DNA of 56,851 bases from Hoylesella timonensis S9-PR14. GTDB taxonomy: Bacteria; Bacteroidota; Bacteroidia; Bacteroidales; Bacteroidaceae. The notes below the pieces were generated by a model, which did not search any database, was not told the DNA's origin, and was given only the letters and a program-made list of their open reading frames with translations. The stretch is from the NCBI RefSeq assembly GCF_000762405.1, contig NZ_JRPQ01000272.1:1-56851 (forward strand). Reading direction: 5' to 3'. The position numbers were made by a program, and so were the translations under genes. Positions 17,441 through 25,605 of this stretch are shown here, in pieces. Positions within the stretch are counted from its first letter, which is position 1. The number at the start of each line of letters is the position of its first letter.

Positions 17441-19426
17441 TTATTCTGTTTTCTTATTTTCTGCATCGATAGCCTTGATTTTGGCGCGAATCATCTCGCA
17501 ATCTTCTTTCAATTTTTCTACTTTCCGATTCATTTCGTCCAGCAGGCTCGAGCCTTTTTTGCTGGAAGCATTGAGGAATCCCAAATTTGTCTCATAGGTA
17601 GTGATGTCCGATTTGAGTTGCTCGTAACGATGCATCAACCTTCCGCGTTCATTGTCAAGAGCGTTGTCGCCTCGTTTCGCCACGTTTTTAAGGTTGTTCT
17701 TGAAATTATCAAGATGACGGCGTGCATTAGAAATGTGTAAATCGCTATACAGTTTGTCTAAAATGTCGTGGAATTCTTTGTACACGCTGTCTTTCTCTTT
17801 ATACGGAACATGACCTATCTTGTTGAATTCATCAACTAAGGCTTGAACTTTTTCCTGAAGTTCTTCACCCACTTCTTCGCTCATTTCTTGGAGCTTTTTG
17901 ATGATGTCTCGCTTCTTGTCCAAGTTTTCTCGTTCCTCGTTGTGCGCTCCTGCATTCGCCTGGTTGCGTGCTTCAAAGAACGTGTTGCAAGCGGTGTTGA
18001 ACTCATTCCACAGTTGATCTCCGCGTTTTCTGGGCACCATACCGATAGTCTTCCATTCCTTTTGCAGCGCAATGAGTTTGTCGCTTGTCGACTTCCAATC
18101 AGTACTATTTGCCAAAGCTTTTGCCTTTTCAACCAACGCTTGTTTCTTTTCAGCGTTTTCCGCAAAGCGTTCTTTCATCTCTTTGAAGAAAGTAGCTTTG
18201 TTCGTGAAGAACTGATCGCAAGCTGTTCGGAACCTTTCAAAGATTTTGACATTCATCTTTTGTGGGGCAAATCCTATGGTTTTCCATTCTGCTTGGAGGT
18301 CTATTACCTCTTGTGTACGCTCTTCCCAGTCCTTCGCCTTTGTATTTTCTTGCGCTACAATTTCCTCTGCTTTTTCACAGAGTGCTATCTTTTTTTCTAA
18401 ATTCTCATTTTCTTTCGCCCGCAATTCTTCGAAATGCTGCTGATGACGCTTGTTGACGACAGTAGAAGCAGCTTTGAAGCGGTTCCATATCTCATCACGC
18501 AATTCTTTAGAGACGGGACCTATTTCACGATACTGTTGGTGCAATTCTTGCAATTGGTGGAAAGCACTTACCACATCGTCCTCCTTAGCAAGGTTCTCTG
18601 CAGCTTCACACAGTTTTGTTTTCAGCTCCAAATTTTTCTTGAAGTCGTATTCTCGTGCCTCTCTGTTCAGGTTTAACAAGTCATAGAATTGCTCCACATA
18701 CAACTGGTAATTGCGCCATAGCTCATTGGCTTTGTCGGCAGGTACCGACTTTATCTCTTTCCATTGCTGTTGAAGTTCCTTAAATTCATGGAAAGATTTG
18801 TTCGCCTGATCGGGCGATGTTGCCATGCCTTTGATTTGTTCTATAATAGCTTCTTTCTTCTTTAAGTTTTCTTGCTTTTCTTCTTCTTGTTGCTGGAAAA
18901 TCTTTGCACGCTTTTCCTTAATGACTCCCATTTGTGTCTTGAATGTTTCTTCCAAGCTGTCAGGTACTATTTGATAGGACTCAGGGTCCCCGCCTTTGTC
19001 AAGATATTCCTTTTGTTGGGCTTCTCGTTCAGCGATATGAAACTTATAGAACATCGTTTTAAGATGGTCTAACTCTTTTTTTACAGGGTATTCATCGCTC
19101 GATACAATCTCTTTGAGACGGTCTAAAATCTCTTGCTTATTTTGGTAAACGCGCGGAGCTCGCTCTGCATCATCAGCGTCCTCTTCCTCTTTGAGTGTAT
19201 CTTCAGACGTTTCTGGTGTTTCTTCTTGAGTTGCTTCAGTTTCAACTTCTTCGTTTGAGGCACAGGCATTCTCTACTTGCGCTTCTGCTACTTCCGAAGC
19301 AGCCTTATCACTCGGCGTTTCTTCCTTGACTATTTCAGCCTCAGAAGAGGTTGCTTGCTCGGCATTGACAACTTGTTTTTCGCTTTCTAAATTACCCTGA
19401 TTGAGGGTGTTTTCTTGAGAGTCCAT
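17441..19426 (-). CDS. DUF349 repeat protein, coiled-coil rich
   Basis: A 661-aa hydrophilic protein without membrane segments. Residues 1-110 are strongly acidic (Glu/Asp/Ala/Thr-rich, probably disordered). The rest holds about five DUF349 repeats of about 75 residues, each with the pattern W..IG.VP....LW..F..AC..FF (QQWKEIKSVP, QQYREIGPVS, AEWKTIGFAP, KEWKTIGMVP, DEFNKIGHVP), and ends in a Lys/Glu-rich coiled coil. The molecular role of DUF349 proteins is poorly known. The ATG at 19426 is preferred over the TTG just before it. A promoter core lies about 130 nt upstream. Confidence 0.85.
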   Translation of the reverse strand: MDSQENTLNQGNLESEKQVVNAEQATSSEAEIVKEETPSDKAASEVAEAQVENACASNEEVETEATQEETPETSEDTLKEEEDADDAERAPRVYQNKQEILDRLKEIVSSDEYPVKKELDHLKTMFYKFHIAEREAQQKEYLDKGGDPESYQIVPDSLEETFKTQMGVIKEKRAKIFQQQEEEKQENLKKKEAIIEQIKGMATSPDQANKSFHEFKELQQQWKEIKSVPADKANELWRNYQLYVEQFYDLLNLNREAREYDFKKNLELKTKLCEAAENLAKEDDVVSAFHQLQELHQQYREIGPVSKELRDEIWNRFKAASTVVNKRHQQHFEELRAKENENLEKKIALCEKAEEIVAQENTKAKDWEERTQEVIDLQAEWKTIGFAPQKMNVKIFERFRTACDQFFTNKATFFKEMKERFAENAEKKQALVEKAKALANSTDWKSTSDKLIALQKEWKTIGMVPRKRGDQLWNEFNTACNTFFEARNQANAGAHNEERENLDKKRDIIKKLQEMSEEVGEELQEKVQALVDEFNKIGHVPYKEKDSVYKEFHDILDKLYSDLHISNARRHLDNFKNNLKNVAKRGDNALDNERGRLMHRYEQLKSDITTYETNLGFLNASSKKGSSLLDEMNRKVEKLKEDCEMIRAKIKAIDAENKKTE

Positions 19427-19552
19427 CAATTCACTGTTTTAAGTTTATGATATGGTATTTCAGTGTTAGGCATCAATCAAATAGCTTATCACGATGCCAT
19501 TGCAATTATCTATTATAATATTCTTGTTAGTTTATAGGGCTGAACAATGTTG

Positions 19553-19560
19553 CAAACTTA
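19553..19560 (-). promoter_or_regulatory. -7 box (TAAGTTTG) of the DUF349 gene
   Basis: CAAACTTA on the plus strand. The predicted leader is about 120 nt. Confidence 0.5.
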
Positions 19561-19614
19561 AATAAAAATACGCTAACTTCCTAAAGAAACGTAGAATTTT
19601 TGCTGTTTTCGGGG

Positions 19615-20541
19615 TTATATAAAGCGTTTATAGCGCATAATAGCCCAAGAAAGGACAGCCACTAATATTGAAATTCCGATAGCAACAATAAATCCGTACT
19701 TGTAAGTTTCCATTCCATTGATGACGTTCATTCCATAAAGTGAGGCCACTAACGTGGTAGACATCATGAGAATAGATACCGAGGTGAGCGTCTTCATCAC
19801 GGTATTCATATTATTATTAATGATGCTCGAATAAGTATCCATCGTCGATTCCAAGATGTTTGCGTAAATACTCGTTGTCTCTCGAGCCTGCGTCATCTCA
19901 ATATTGACGTCTTCAATGAGGTCTACATCGAGTTCGTCCACTTGAAGTTTGAACTTCAACTTTGCCAACAAATTCTCATTTCCACGTATCGAAGTGATAA
20001 AATAAGTCAGAGAGTCTTGCAGTCTACTAAGTCCTATCAGGCTCTCGTTGTTTACTTCGTGATCAAGATTGTGTTTGGCTTTCTCTATCAACGTGCTAAT
20101 CTGCTTCAATCGTTTTAGGTACCAAACAGCACTTGACAAGAACAATCGGAAAATCATATCAACATAATCGGTGAAACCAGAATTGCGTTTTTGTTGATAA
20201 CTCACAAAATCTATCATCATATTGGTTTCGTAATAGCAAACGGTAATGGTGACATCACGTTTATGAATGATACCTAATGGGACTGTCGTATAGGGTGTCC
20301 GCGACCTTATTTCCTTCACATAAGGAATACGAAGAATAATGAGCATCCAGCCATCGTCATATTCATAGCGGGCACGCTCATCCGTATCACTGATATCTTG
20401 GAAGAAATAATCTGGAACTTTGAAGTGCTCAACTAACTCCTGTTGGTCTTCTTCTGTAGGACAAGTTACTTGAATCCAGCAATTTGGCTGCCATTCTTCA
20501 ATGGGACGTAATATATCGTTTGTATTCCAATAGGTTCTCAT
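19615..20541 (-). CDS. corA: CorA-family divalent metal (Mg2+) transporter
   Basis: A 308-aa protein of the CorA/Mrs2 superfamily. A large soluble N-terminal alpha/beta domain and long helical stalk (about 1-240) precede two C-terminal transmembrane helices (about 248-268 and 279-301). The selectivity signature YGMN (GMN at 270-272) lies in the loop after TM1, here followed by VINGME instead of the common FxxMPE. Pentamers let Mg2+ (or Co2+/Ni2+) into the cell. A promoter core (TACCTTTG) lies 195 nt upstream, giving a rather long leader of about 185 nt. Confidence 0.9.
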   Translation of the reverse strand: MRTYWNTNDILRPIEEWQPNCWIQVTCPTEEDQQELVEHFKVPDYFFQDISDTDERARYEYDDGWMLIILRIPYVKEIRSRTPYTTVPLGIIHKRDVTITVCYYETNMMIDFVSYQQKRNSGFTDYVDMIFRLFLSSAVWYLKRLKQISTLIEKAKHNLDHEVNNESLIGLSRLQDSLTYFITSIRGNENLLAKLKFKLQVDELDVDLIEDVNIEMTQARETTSIYANILESTMDTYSSIINNNMNTVMKTLTSVSILMMSTTLVASLYGMNVINGMETYKYGFIVAIGISILVAVLSWAIMRYKRFI

Positions 20542-20971
20542 GATGACTAATCTCCATTATTAATGTTGCTGAAGATTAGTCTTTATAAAGCCTATTCTTC
20601 AACGTTCCGTTTACATTTTTCCGAATGATAATCGTCCATATATGTTTTTTAATTATTCGCTATTGTATAACTAAACGAGGTGCAGTGACTCTTATTTCGT
20701 TAAAGACATCTTTGGAATGTTTTGTTATACACTTGCAAAGGTAACGAAAAAATATGATATTGATCCGTCTAAAAGCAAATTTATTTATCTTCTTTCTGAC
20801 AGAAAGAGCTTTTCTACGCTGCTGGAATTTGAGACGTATAGACGGAAACCGCACAAATAAAGGTGTGTTTGTTTTAATTCTTAGGACAGCGAAAGTGAAA
20901 TAATTCCTATTCAGGTGTCTGAGTTTCATCAATTATCACTATCTTTGAAGTCTAACAATAAAGATAAATCT
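20542..20971. other. 430-bp divergent intergenic region between corA and the rhodanese gene
   Basis: The only element I can support is the corA -7 box TACCTTTG (minus strand, 20743-20736). The about 185-nt corA leader (20542-20729) shows no riboswitch-like architecture that I recognise. A 90-codon minus-strand frame here is basic and low in complexity and is not supported. Confidence 0.4.
20736..20743 (-). promoter_or_regulatory. -7 box (TACCTTTG) of corA
   Basis: CAAAGGTA on the plus strand matches the Bacteroidota core in the direction of corA. Confidence 0.5.
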
Positions 20972-21379
20972 ATGAACATGAACAAATTAAAAGGATTGCT
21001 AATTATGATGATGGGCAGTATTTTTGGAGGATGTATTCAGCCAGATGGAATCCATACGATGAATGCAAATGCGTTTGAAAAAGCCATTCAGGCACCTGAT
21101 GTCCAATTGATTGACGTCCGAACTGCTGATGAGTTTGCGGCTGGAAAAATAGGCAATGCTGCCAATATAGATGTTCAGCAGCCCGATTTTCTTCGTCAGG
21201 TACAGGCAAAGTTCTCAACGGAAAAGCCTGTATTCGTATATTGTCGTTCGGGAAAGCGTAGCCTGAATGCTGCACGTAAGTTGCAAAAGGCTGGTTTTAC
21301 TGTCAATAATTTGAAGGGTGGTATCTTGGAATGGGAACAAGCTGGCAAACCAATAGTGTCTTCGGACACAAAACTATAG
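20972..21379 (+). CDS. Rhodanese-domain lipoprotein
   Basis: A 135-aa protein starting at ATG 20972 with a lipoprotein signal: basic MNMNKLKG, a hydrophobic LLIMMMGSI and the lipobox FGGC (Cys about 23). A single rhodanese domain follows, with IDVRTADEF (CH2A-like), the active-site loop YCRSGKRS (catalytic Cys) and a C-terminal LKGGILEWE (CH2B-like). It should be membrane-anchored in the periplasm and may carry or transfer sulfane sulfur; the partner is unknown. The longer frame from GTG 20915 would bury the signal peptide and is rejected. The next gene starts 300 nt later with its own promoter. Confidence 0.87.
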   Translation: MNMNKLKGLLIMMMGSIFGGCIQPDGIHTMNANAFEKAIQAPDVQLIDVRTADEFAAGKIGNAANIDVQQPDFLRQVQAKFSTEKPVFVYCRSGKRSLNAARKLQKAGFTVNNLKGGILEWEQAGKPIVSSDTKL

Positions 21380-21465
21380 AACGATTGATAATGTAGATTT
21401 TGCGGTTAGCGACTTCTTCTCTATATAATAGGTGAGTGATTCACGAATAATAAAATTTAGTTATT

Positions 21466-21487
21466 TTATGTAAAAATTCTTACATAA
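21466..21487. promoter_or_regulatory. Candidate CRP/FNR-type palindrome upstream of glsB
   Basis: TTATGTAA, six nt, TTACATAA is a perfect 8-6-8 dyad, with TGTAA-N6-TTACA geometry like CRP/FNR-family operators. Its right edge is 15 nt before the glsB promoter core (21503). No such regulator is encoded in the window. Confidence 0.45.
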
Positions 21488-21502
21488 GTAAAGAAGTTTT
21501 AT

Positions 21503-21510
21503 TATATTTG
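21503..21510 (+). promoter_or_regulatory. -7 box (TATATTTG) of glsB-ybjQ
   Basis: TATATTTG predicts a start near 21517 and a leader of about 160 nt before GlsB. Confidence 0.5.
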
Positions 21511-21678
21511 TAAAAATAGGAAAGGTATCAGTCCCAGTACTTATTAGATGGTAGAGGTCATACTTCTTATTTTTACGTTCAATAGAGAGCCTTCTCTTTA
21601 GAATAAATATTATCAAAGTAAACAGGTGCTCTGTATTTTTGGACGGATTAATTAAATACTAAATAAAAAAAAGAAATT

Positions 21679-21924
21679 ATGTTTGGACTTATTGGATCAA
21701 TTATTATTGGTAGTTTAGCAGGTTTTATCGCAGGTAAAATCATGCGTGGTGGAGGCTTCGGCTTTTTATGGAATTTGATTTTAGGTATCATTGGCGGTGT
21801 TGTCGGTGGTTGGACACTGAGTTTGTTGAACATCTCTTGGGGCGGAACTATTGGATCTTTGGGAACCGCAGTGGTAGGTGCAGTGTTGTTACTTTGGATA
21901 GCTTCTCTTTTCAAAAAGTCATAA
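21679..21924 (+). CDS. GlsB/YeaQ/YmgE-family stress-response membrane protein
   Basis: An 81-aa small membrane protein of the transglycosylase-associated (GlsB/YeaQ/YmgE) family. It has three hydrophobic segments (about 3-20, 30-49, 58-77) separated by glycine-rich turns (GKIMRGGGFGF, GIIGGVVGGW, GGTIGSLG), the hallmark of this family. Members are induced in envelope or general stress; no enzymatic activity has been shown for most. It is co-directional with the YbjQ-family gene, which starts 4 nt after its stop, so the two are almost certainly co-transcribed. Confidence 0.87.
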   Translation: MFGLIGSIIIGSLAGFIAGKIMRGGGFGFLWNLILGIIGGVVGGWTLSLLNISWGGTIGSLGTAVVGAVLLLWIASLFKKS

Positions 21925-21927
21925 TAC

Positions 21928-22245
21928 ATGCTTATAACCACAACTCCAACGATTGAGGGAAGTAAGATTCTTTCCTATAAAGGTGTTGTTACGGGTGAAA
22001 CCATTATCGGTGCAAATGTCTTCAAGGATTTTCTTGCTGGAATACGTGACTTTATTGGCGGGCGTAGCAATGCATACGAAAAAGTATTAAGACAGGCAAA
22101 AGAAACCTCCATGCAAGAGATGCAAGACCGTGCAGCCGAACTTGGAGCTAACGCTATTGTAGGGATAGATATTGATTACGAAACCATTGGCGAAGGCAAT
22201 AGTATGTTAATGGTAGCCGTTAGTGGCACGGCTGTTGTCATATAG
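21928..22245 (+). CDS. YbjQ / UPF0145 heavy-metal-binding-domain protein
   Basis: A 105-aa protein of the YbjQ (UPF0145, DUF74) family. Typical blocks are [20 protein letters not shown], the [13 protein letters not shown] loop and [17 protein letters not shown]. The family folds as a pentamer/decamer and is labelled a putative heavy-metal-binding domain, but function is not established. It lies 3 nt after glsB and ends at a terminator at 22288, making a two-gene stress-type operon. Confidence 0.88.
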   Translation: MLITTTPTIEGSKILSYKGVVTGETIIGANVFKDFLAGIRDFIGGRSNAYEKVLRQAKETSMQEMQDRAAELGANAIVGIDIDYETIGEGNSMLMVAVSGTAVVI

Positions 22246-22287
22246 CACGGCTATATGGAAGTGATTGCCTTTCAATCGGAATATCAT

Positions 22288-22330
22288 AAAGTGGCTAAAA
22301 CAATCGTTGTTAGCCACTTTATATTTTGGT
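22288..22330. terminator. Terminator after the YbjQ gene
   Basis: An 11-bp perfect stem, AAAGTGGCTAA (22288-22298) and TTAGCCACTTT (22310-22320), is followed by TATATTTT. It is nearly symmetric and may also serve the opposing HAD gene. Confidence 0.75.
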
Positions 22331-22398
22331 GTCCATGTGAACAGTGATGGCAATAGACTTCTTGCAAGGAATTGGAATGTCATTTCGGCACAGGTAGC

Positions 22399-23133
22399 TT
22401 AATAAGTTGCCGCTTGTATCAGTTCGTCCCATTGCTGTGCAAAGGTCATCATGTCAGGATAAATCAAATCAGCTCCTTCTTCAAGTAACAGCTCATTTGG
22501 AAGCGGGCCGCTGTTGATAGCCACGGTAAAGATTTGAGCTGCCACACCTGCCCGTACTCCCATGGGCGCATTTTCCACGACAATTCCTTCCCAAGGTTGA
22601 AATCCTCCTGTGAGTTCCAGACCTTTCAAATACGGGTCTGGTGCAGGCTTTCCATGCCGAATACTATAAGCTGTCACGATATGTTCGGGCAGAACGAAGT
22701 CCTGAAAATCTTTCGCAACGCGATTGATGAGCGGTTTTTGTGCACTTCCTGTTACAACGCCAATGCGCATGCCACATTGTTTAATTTTGCGCATGATGGC
22801 AAGCACCCCTTCGAAGATAGGTGTTTGAGGCATCTCATGAAACAGTCTACCCTTCTCATCGTACATTGCTTGCGCCTCTTTCTCGCTAATCTCACGGTTT
22901 TGTTGTGCACGAACTAACATCCGTATGGTGTCAATTCCTTTCATTCCTTCGGTTGCATATACATCTTTTTCCGTCATATCAATGCCGAAAGAGTGCATTG
23001 CTTTCTGCCATGCAACGACATGGTGTGGCATGGAGTTGTATAACACCCCGTCCATATCAAAAAGCACGACTTTGGGTGCGAATGTCCCAAAGTCATGCTT
23101 TCTTAAATAATTTTCTATGGTTTGTTGATACAT
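22399..23133 (-). CDS. HAD-superfamily hydrolase (beta-phosphoglucomutase-like)
   Basis: A 244-aa HAD phosphatase. Motif I is FDMDGVLYNSMP (Asp26, Asp28), a helical cap (about 38-105) follows, motif II is VTGSAQ, motif III is in the HGKPAPDPY block, and the motif IV acidic residue lies in IVVENAPMG. The layout matches the beta-PGM/phosphatase subgroup, so a small phosphorylated metabolite is likely. It begins 5 nt after pgi and is the last gene of gpsA-pgi-HAD, suggesting a sugar-phosphate-related or housecleaning role. Confidence 0.86.
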   Translation of the reverse strand: MYQQTIENYLRKHDFGTFAPKVVLFDMDGVLYNSMPHHVVAWQKAMHSFGIDMTEKDVYATEGMKGIDTIRMLVRAQQNREISEKEAQAMYDEKGRLFHEMPQTPIFEGVLAIMRKIKQCGMRIGVVTGSAQKPLINRVAKDFQDFVLPEHIVTAYSIRHGKPAPDPYLKGLELTGGFQPWEGIVVENAPMGVRAGVAAQIFTVAINSGPLPNELLLEEGADLIYPDMMTFAQQWDELIQAATY

Positions 23134-23138
23134 TGATC

Positions 23139-24497
23139 TTATTTCTCGTTTGCCAAACGCTCTTGGATAGCTTTGCTTTCAGCTTCGTATCCAGGTTTAT
23201 TGAGCAGAGCAAACATGTTTTTCTTGTAAGCTTCTACCCCCGGTTGGTTAAAAGGATTAACGCTTAACAGGTTGCCACTGATGCCACAAGCTATTTCAAA
23301 GAAGTAGATGAGCTGTCCGATGTAGTATTCATTCAGTTCGGGAACACTGATTCGGAGGTTTGGAACACCACCGTCTACGTGTGCCAAACGTGTACCTAAC
23401 TCTGCCATCTTGTTCACTTCATCCACTCGTTTGCCTGCTAAGAAGTTCAATCCGTCAAGATTTTCCTCGTCTTTTGGGAACAACATTTTGCGCTGAGGCT
23501 GCTCTATGCTGATAACAGTTTCAAAGATGGAGCGTTCTCCCTCTTGTATCCACTGTCCCATGGAATGAAGATCTGTTGTGAAATCGCAGGCAGCAGGGAA
23601 GATACCCTTGTGTTCTTTGCCTTCGCTCTCACCGTAGAGCTGTTTCCACCATTCTGCCATGAAGTGGAGTTTTGGCTGATAATTCACTACAATCTCTATT
23701 TTTTTGCCAGCCTGACTGTACAAAGCGTTACGAACAGCTGCATATTGTGCGGCTATATTTTCTTGATAAGGAACGTCTTTGCCCGTTGCCTTTTCCATAT
23801 CGGTTGCACCTTGTACTAATTCTTTGATGCTGAACCCTGCACACGCAATGGGTAACAAACCTACTGGAGTAAGGACAGAGAAACGTCCACCTACGTTGTC
23901 GGGAATGATAAAACTCTTGTATCCCTCTTTGTCGGCACATGTTCTTGCAGCTCCTTTCTTGGCGTCTGTAATGGCTACAATCACTTTCTTAGCCTCTTCT
24001 TTGCCACGCTGTTCTTCACATTGTTTTTTCAGCAAGCGGAAGGTAAGAGCTGTTTCGGTGGTCGTACCCGACTTAGAAATATTGATAACTCCAAACTTTT
24101 TGTCCTTCAAATAATCGGTAAGTTCTGCTAAATAGTCCTCACCGATATTGTTTCCTGCAAAGAGAATGGTAGGATTTTTTTGATCATTAACCAACCACGC
24201 AAATGAGTTGTTCAAAGCCTCTATCACGGCACGAGCTCCTAAATAGCTACCACCAATACCAGCAACAACAACCACTTCGCAATTTTCACGTAGTGTATTT
24301 GCACACGCTTGAATGTCGTTAAGAAAATCGGGAGTGATAGACGATGGCAGGTGAAGCCATCCTAAGAAGTCGTTACCGGGACAAGTGCCCTTCTCAAGCG
24401 CATCTTGAGCCGCTTTTACCTTTGATTCAAATTCTTCCACTGTTCCTGGTTTCAAGAACTGGGTGGCTTTTGTAATGTCTAAACTAATACTTTTCAT
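23139..24497 (-). CDS. pgi: Glucose-6-phosphate isomerase
   Basis: A 452-aa phosphoglucose isomerase of the shorter bacterial type. SIS-domain signatures include [24 protein letters not shown] (sugar-phosphate loop), the [11 protein letters not shown] block with the conserved Arg, and the C-terminal [15 protein letters not shown] block with the catalytic Lys. It interconverts glucose-6-P and fructose-6-P in the cytoplasm. It lies between gpsA (6-nt gap) and a HAD phosphatase (5-nt gap), a compact operon with lysS upstream. Confidence 0.95.
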   Translation of the reverse strand: MKSISLDITKATQFLKPGTVEEFESKVKAAQDALEKGTCPGNDFLGWLHLPSSITPDFLNDIQACANTLRENCEVVVVAGIGGSYLGARAVIEALNNSFAWLVNDQKNPTILFAGNNIGEDYLAELTDYLKDKKFGVINISKSGTTTETALTFRLLKKQCEEQRGKEEAKKVIVAITDAKKGAARTCADKEGYKSFIIPDNVGGRFSVLTPVGLLPIACAGFSIKELVQGATDMEKATGKDVPYQENIAAQYAAVRNALYSQAGKKIEIVVNYQPKLHFMAEWWKQLYGESEGKEHKGIFPAACDFTTDLHSMGQWIQEGERSIFETVISIEQPQRKMLFPKDEENLDGLNFLAGKRVDEVNKMAELGTRLAHVDGGVPNLRISVPELNEYYIGQLIYFFEIACGISGNLLSVNPFNQPGVEAYKKNMFALLNKPGYEAESKAIQERLANEK

Positions 24498-24503
24498 TTT
24501 CTA

Positions 24504-25502
24504 TTATCTAAATGAATCTGTTAATAACTTAATTTCTATTTGTGGACTGATATGCTCATATAGAATGTTATACACAGCATCCAAGATGGGCATGTTCACG
24601 TGCATGTGTTTATTGATTTCTTTCATACACTTCGTTCCAAAATACCCCTCGGCAATCATCTCCATTTCTATTTGAGCACTCTTTACGGAATATCCCTTGC
24701 CAATCATCGTACCAAATGTTCGATTGCGTGAAAAGTTTGAATAACAAGTCACTAACAAGTCGCCCAAATAGACAGAGTCGTAAGGACTCCTTTCGATGGG
24801 GTGAACAGACATCAAAAATCTATTCATTTCTTGTACAGCATTAGCAATCAAGACTGCTTGGAAGTTGTCGCCATATTTCAAACCGCTACAAATACCAGAA
24901 GCTATGGCGTACACGTTCTTCAAGACGGATGAATACTCTATTCCTAACACGTCCGTTGAAATCTTTGTCTTTATCACCTCACTGGCAATCAGCTCTGCGA
25001 AAGCTTCTGCTTTCTCAATATTGGAACATCCAATAGTAAGATACGACAACCGGTCTAAAGCCACTTCTTCGGCATGTGAAGGTCCTCCAATAACGGCAAG
25101 GTTTTCGTAAGGCACGTCATACACACGATGAAAGTACTCGGAGCATACCACATTTTCATCTGGCACAATACCCTTAATAGCGGTAATAATGAACTTGTCA
25201 CGCAAACGAGTCTTGAGTTTCTTCAGATGATTCTTAAAGTATGGTGACGGAGTGACAAAGATAAGCGTATCGTAAGCCTCTGCAATTTTATTGATGTCTG
25301 ATGAAAAGAAGATTTCCCTGATATTGAAATGAAGACTCGTGAGGTAAGCAGGATTGTGCTCCAGTCGTTTGAAATCAGCGATACGGTCGTCACGTCGCAT
25401 GTACCATCCAATATGATGCGTATGCGATACAACAATCTTAGCAATAGCTGTTGCCCAACTACCGCCACCAATGATTGCTATCTTACCACAGTTGTAATTC
25501 AT
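24504..25502 (-). CDS. gpsA: NAD(P)H-dependent glycerol-3-phosphate dehydrogenase
   Basis: A 332-aa protein with an N-terminal Rossmann motif IIGGGSWATAIAKI, then FITAIKGI and the GPSHAEEVA block. The C-terminal all-alpha domain carries the catalytic Lys in VLKNVYAIASGI. It reduces dihydroxyacetone phosphate to sn-glycerol-3-phosphate for phospholipid synthesis. It starts 103 nt after lysS and lies 6 nt before pgi. The spacer with lysS contains short AT-rich direct repeats (GAATGGTGAATGG on the plus strand). Confidence 0.93.
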   Translation of the reverse strand: MNYNCGKIAIIGGGSWATAIAKIVVSHTHHIGWYMRRDDRIADFKRLEHNPAYLTSLHFNIREIFFSSDINKIAEAYDTLIFVTPSPYFKNHLKKLKTRLRDKFIITAIKGIVPDENVVCSEYFHRVYDVPYENLAVIGGPSHAEEVALDRLSYLTIGCSNIEKAEAFAELIASEVIKTKISTDVLGIEYSSVLKNVYAIASGICSGLKYGDNFQAVLIANAVQEMNRFLMSVHPIERSPYDSVYLGDLLVTCYSNFSRNRTFGTMIGKGYSVKSAQIEMEMIAEGYFGTKCMKEINKHMHVNMPILDAVYNILYEHISPQIEIKLLTDSFR

Positions 25503-25605
25503 TATTTTTCGTTCTGCATACTACATTGCCATTCGTTCTTCATTTTCTTACCTCTATTATTCTTCATACACAGGAGAAAGTAATGTATGAATGGTGAATG
25601 GTAAA

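Noticed and set aside
17843..18400. 185-codon plus-strand frame inside the DUF349 gene
   Set aside because: Phe/Leu/Ser-rich complement of Lys/Glu-rich coiled-coil codons; a typical antisense shadow.
20660..20932. 90-codon minus-strand frame between corA and the rhodanese gene
   Set aside because: Basic, low-complexity translation, overlaps the corA promoter core and the rhodanese leader; no evidence of coding.
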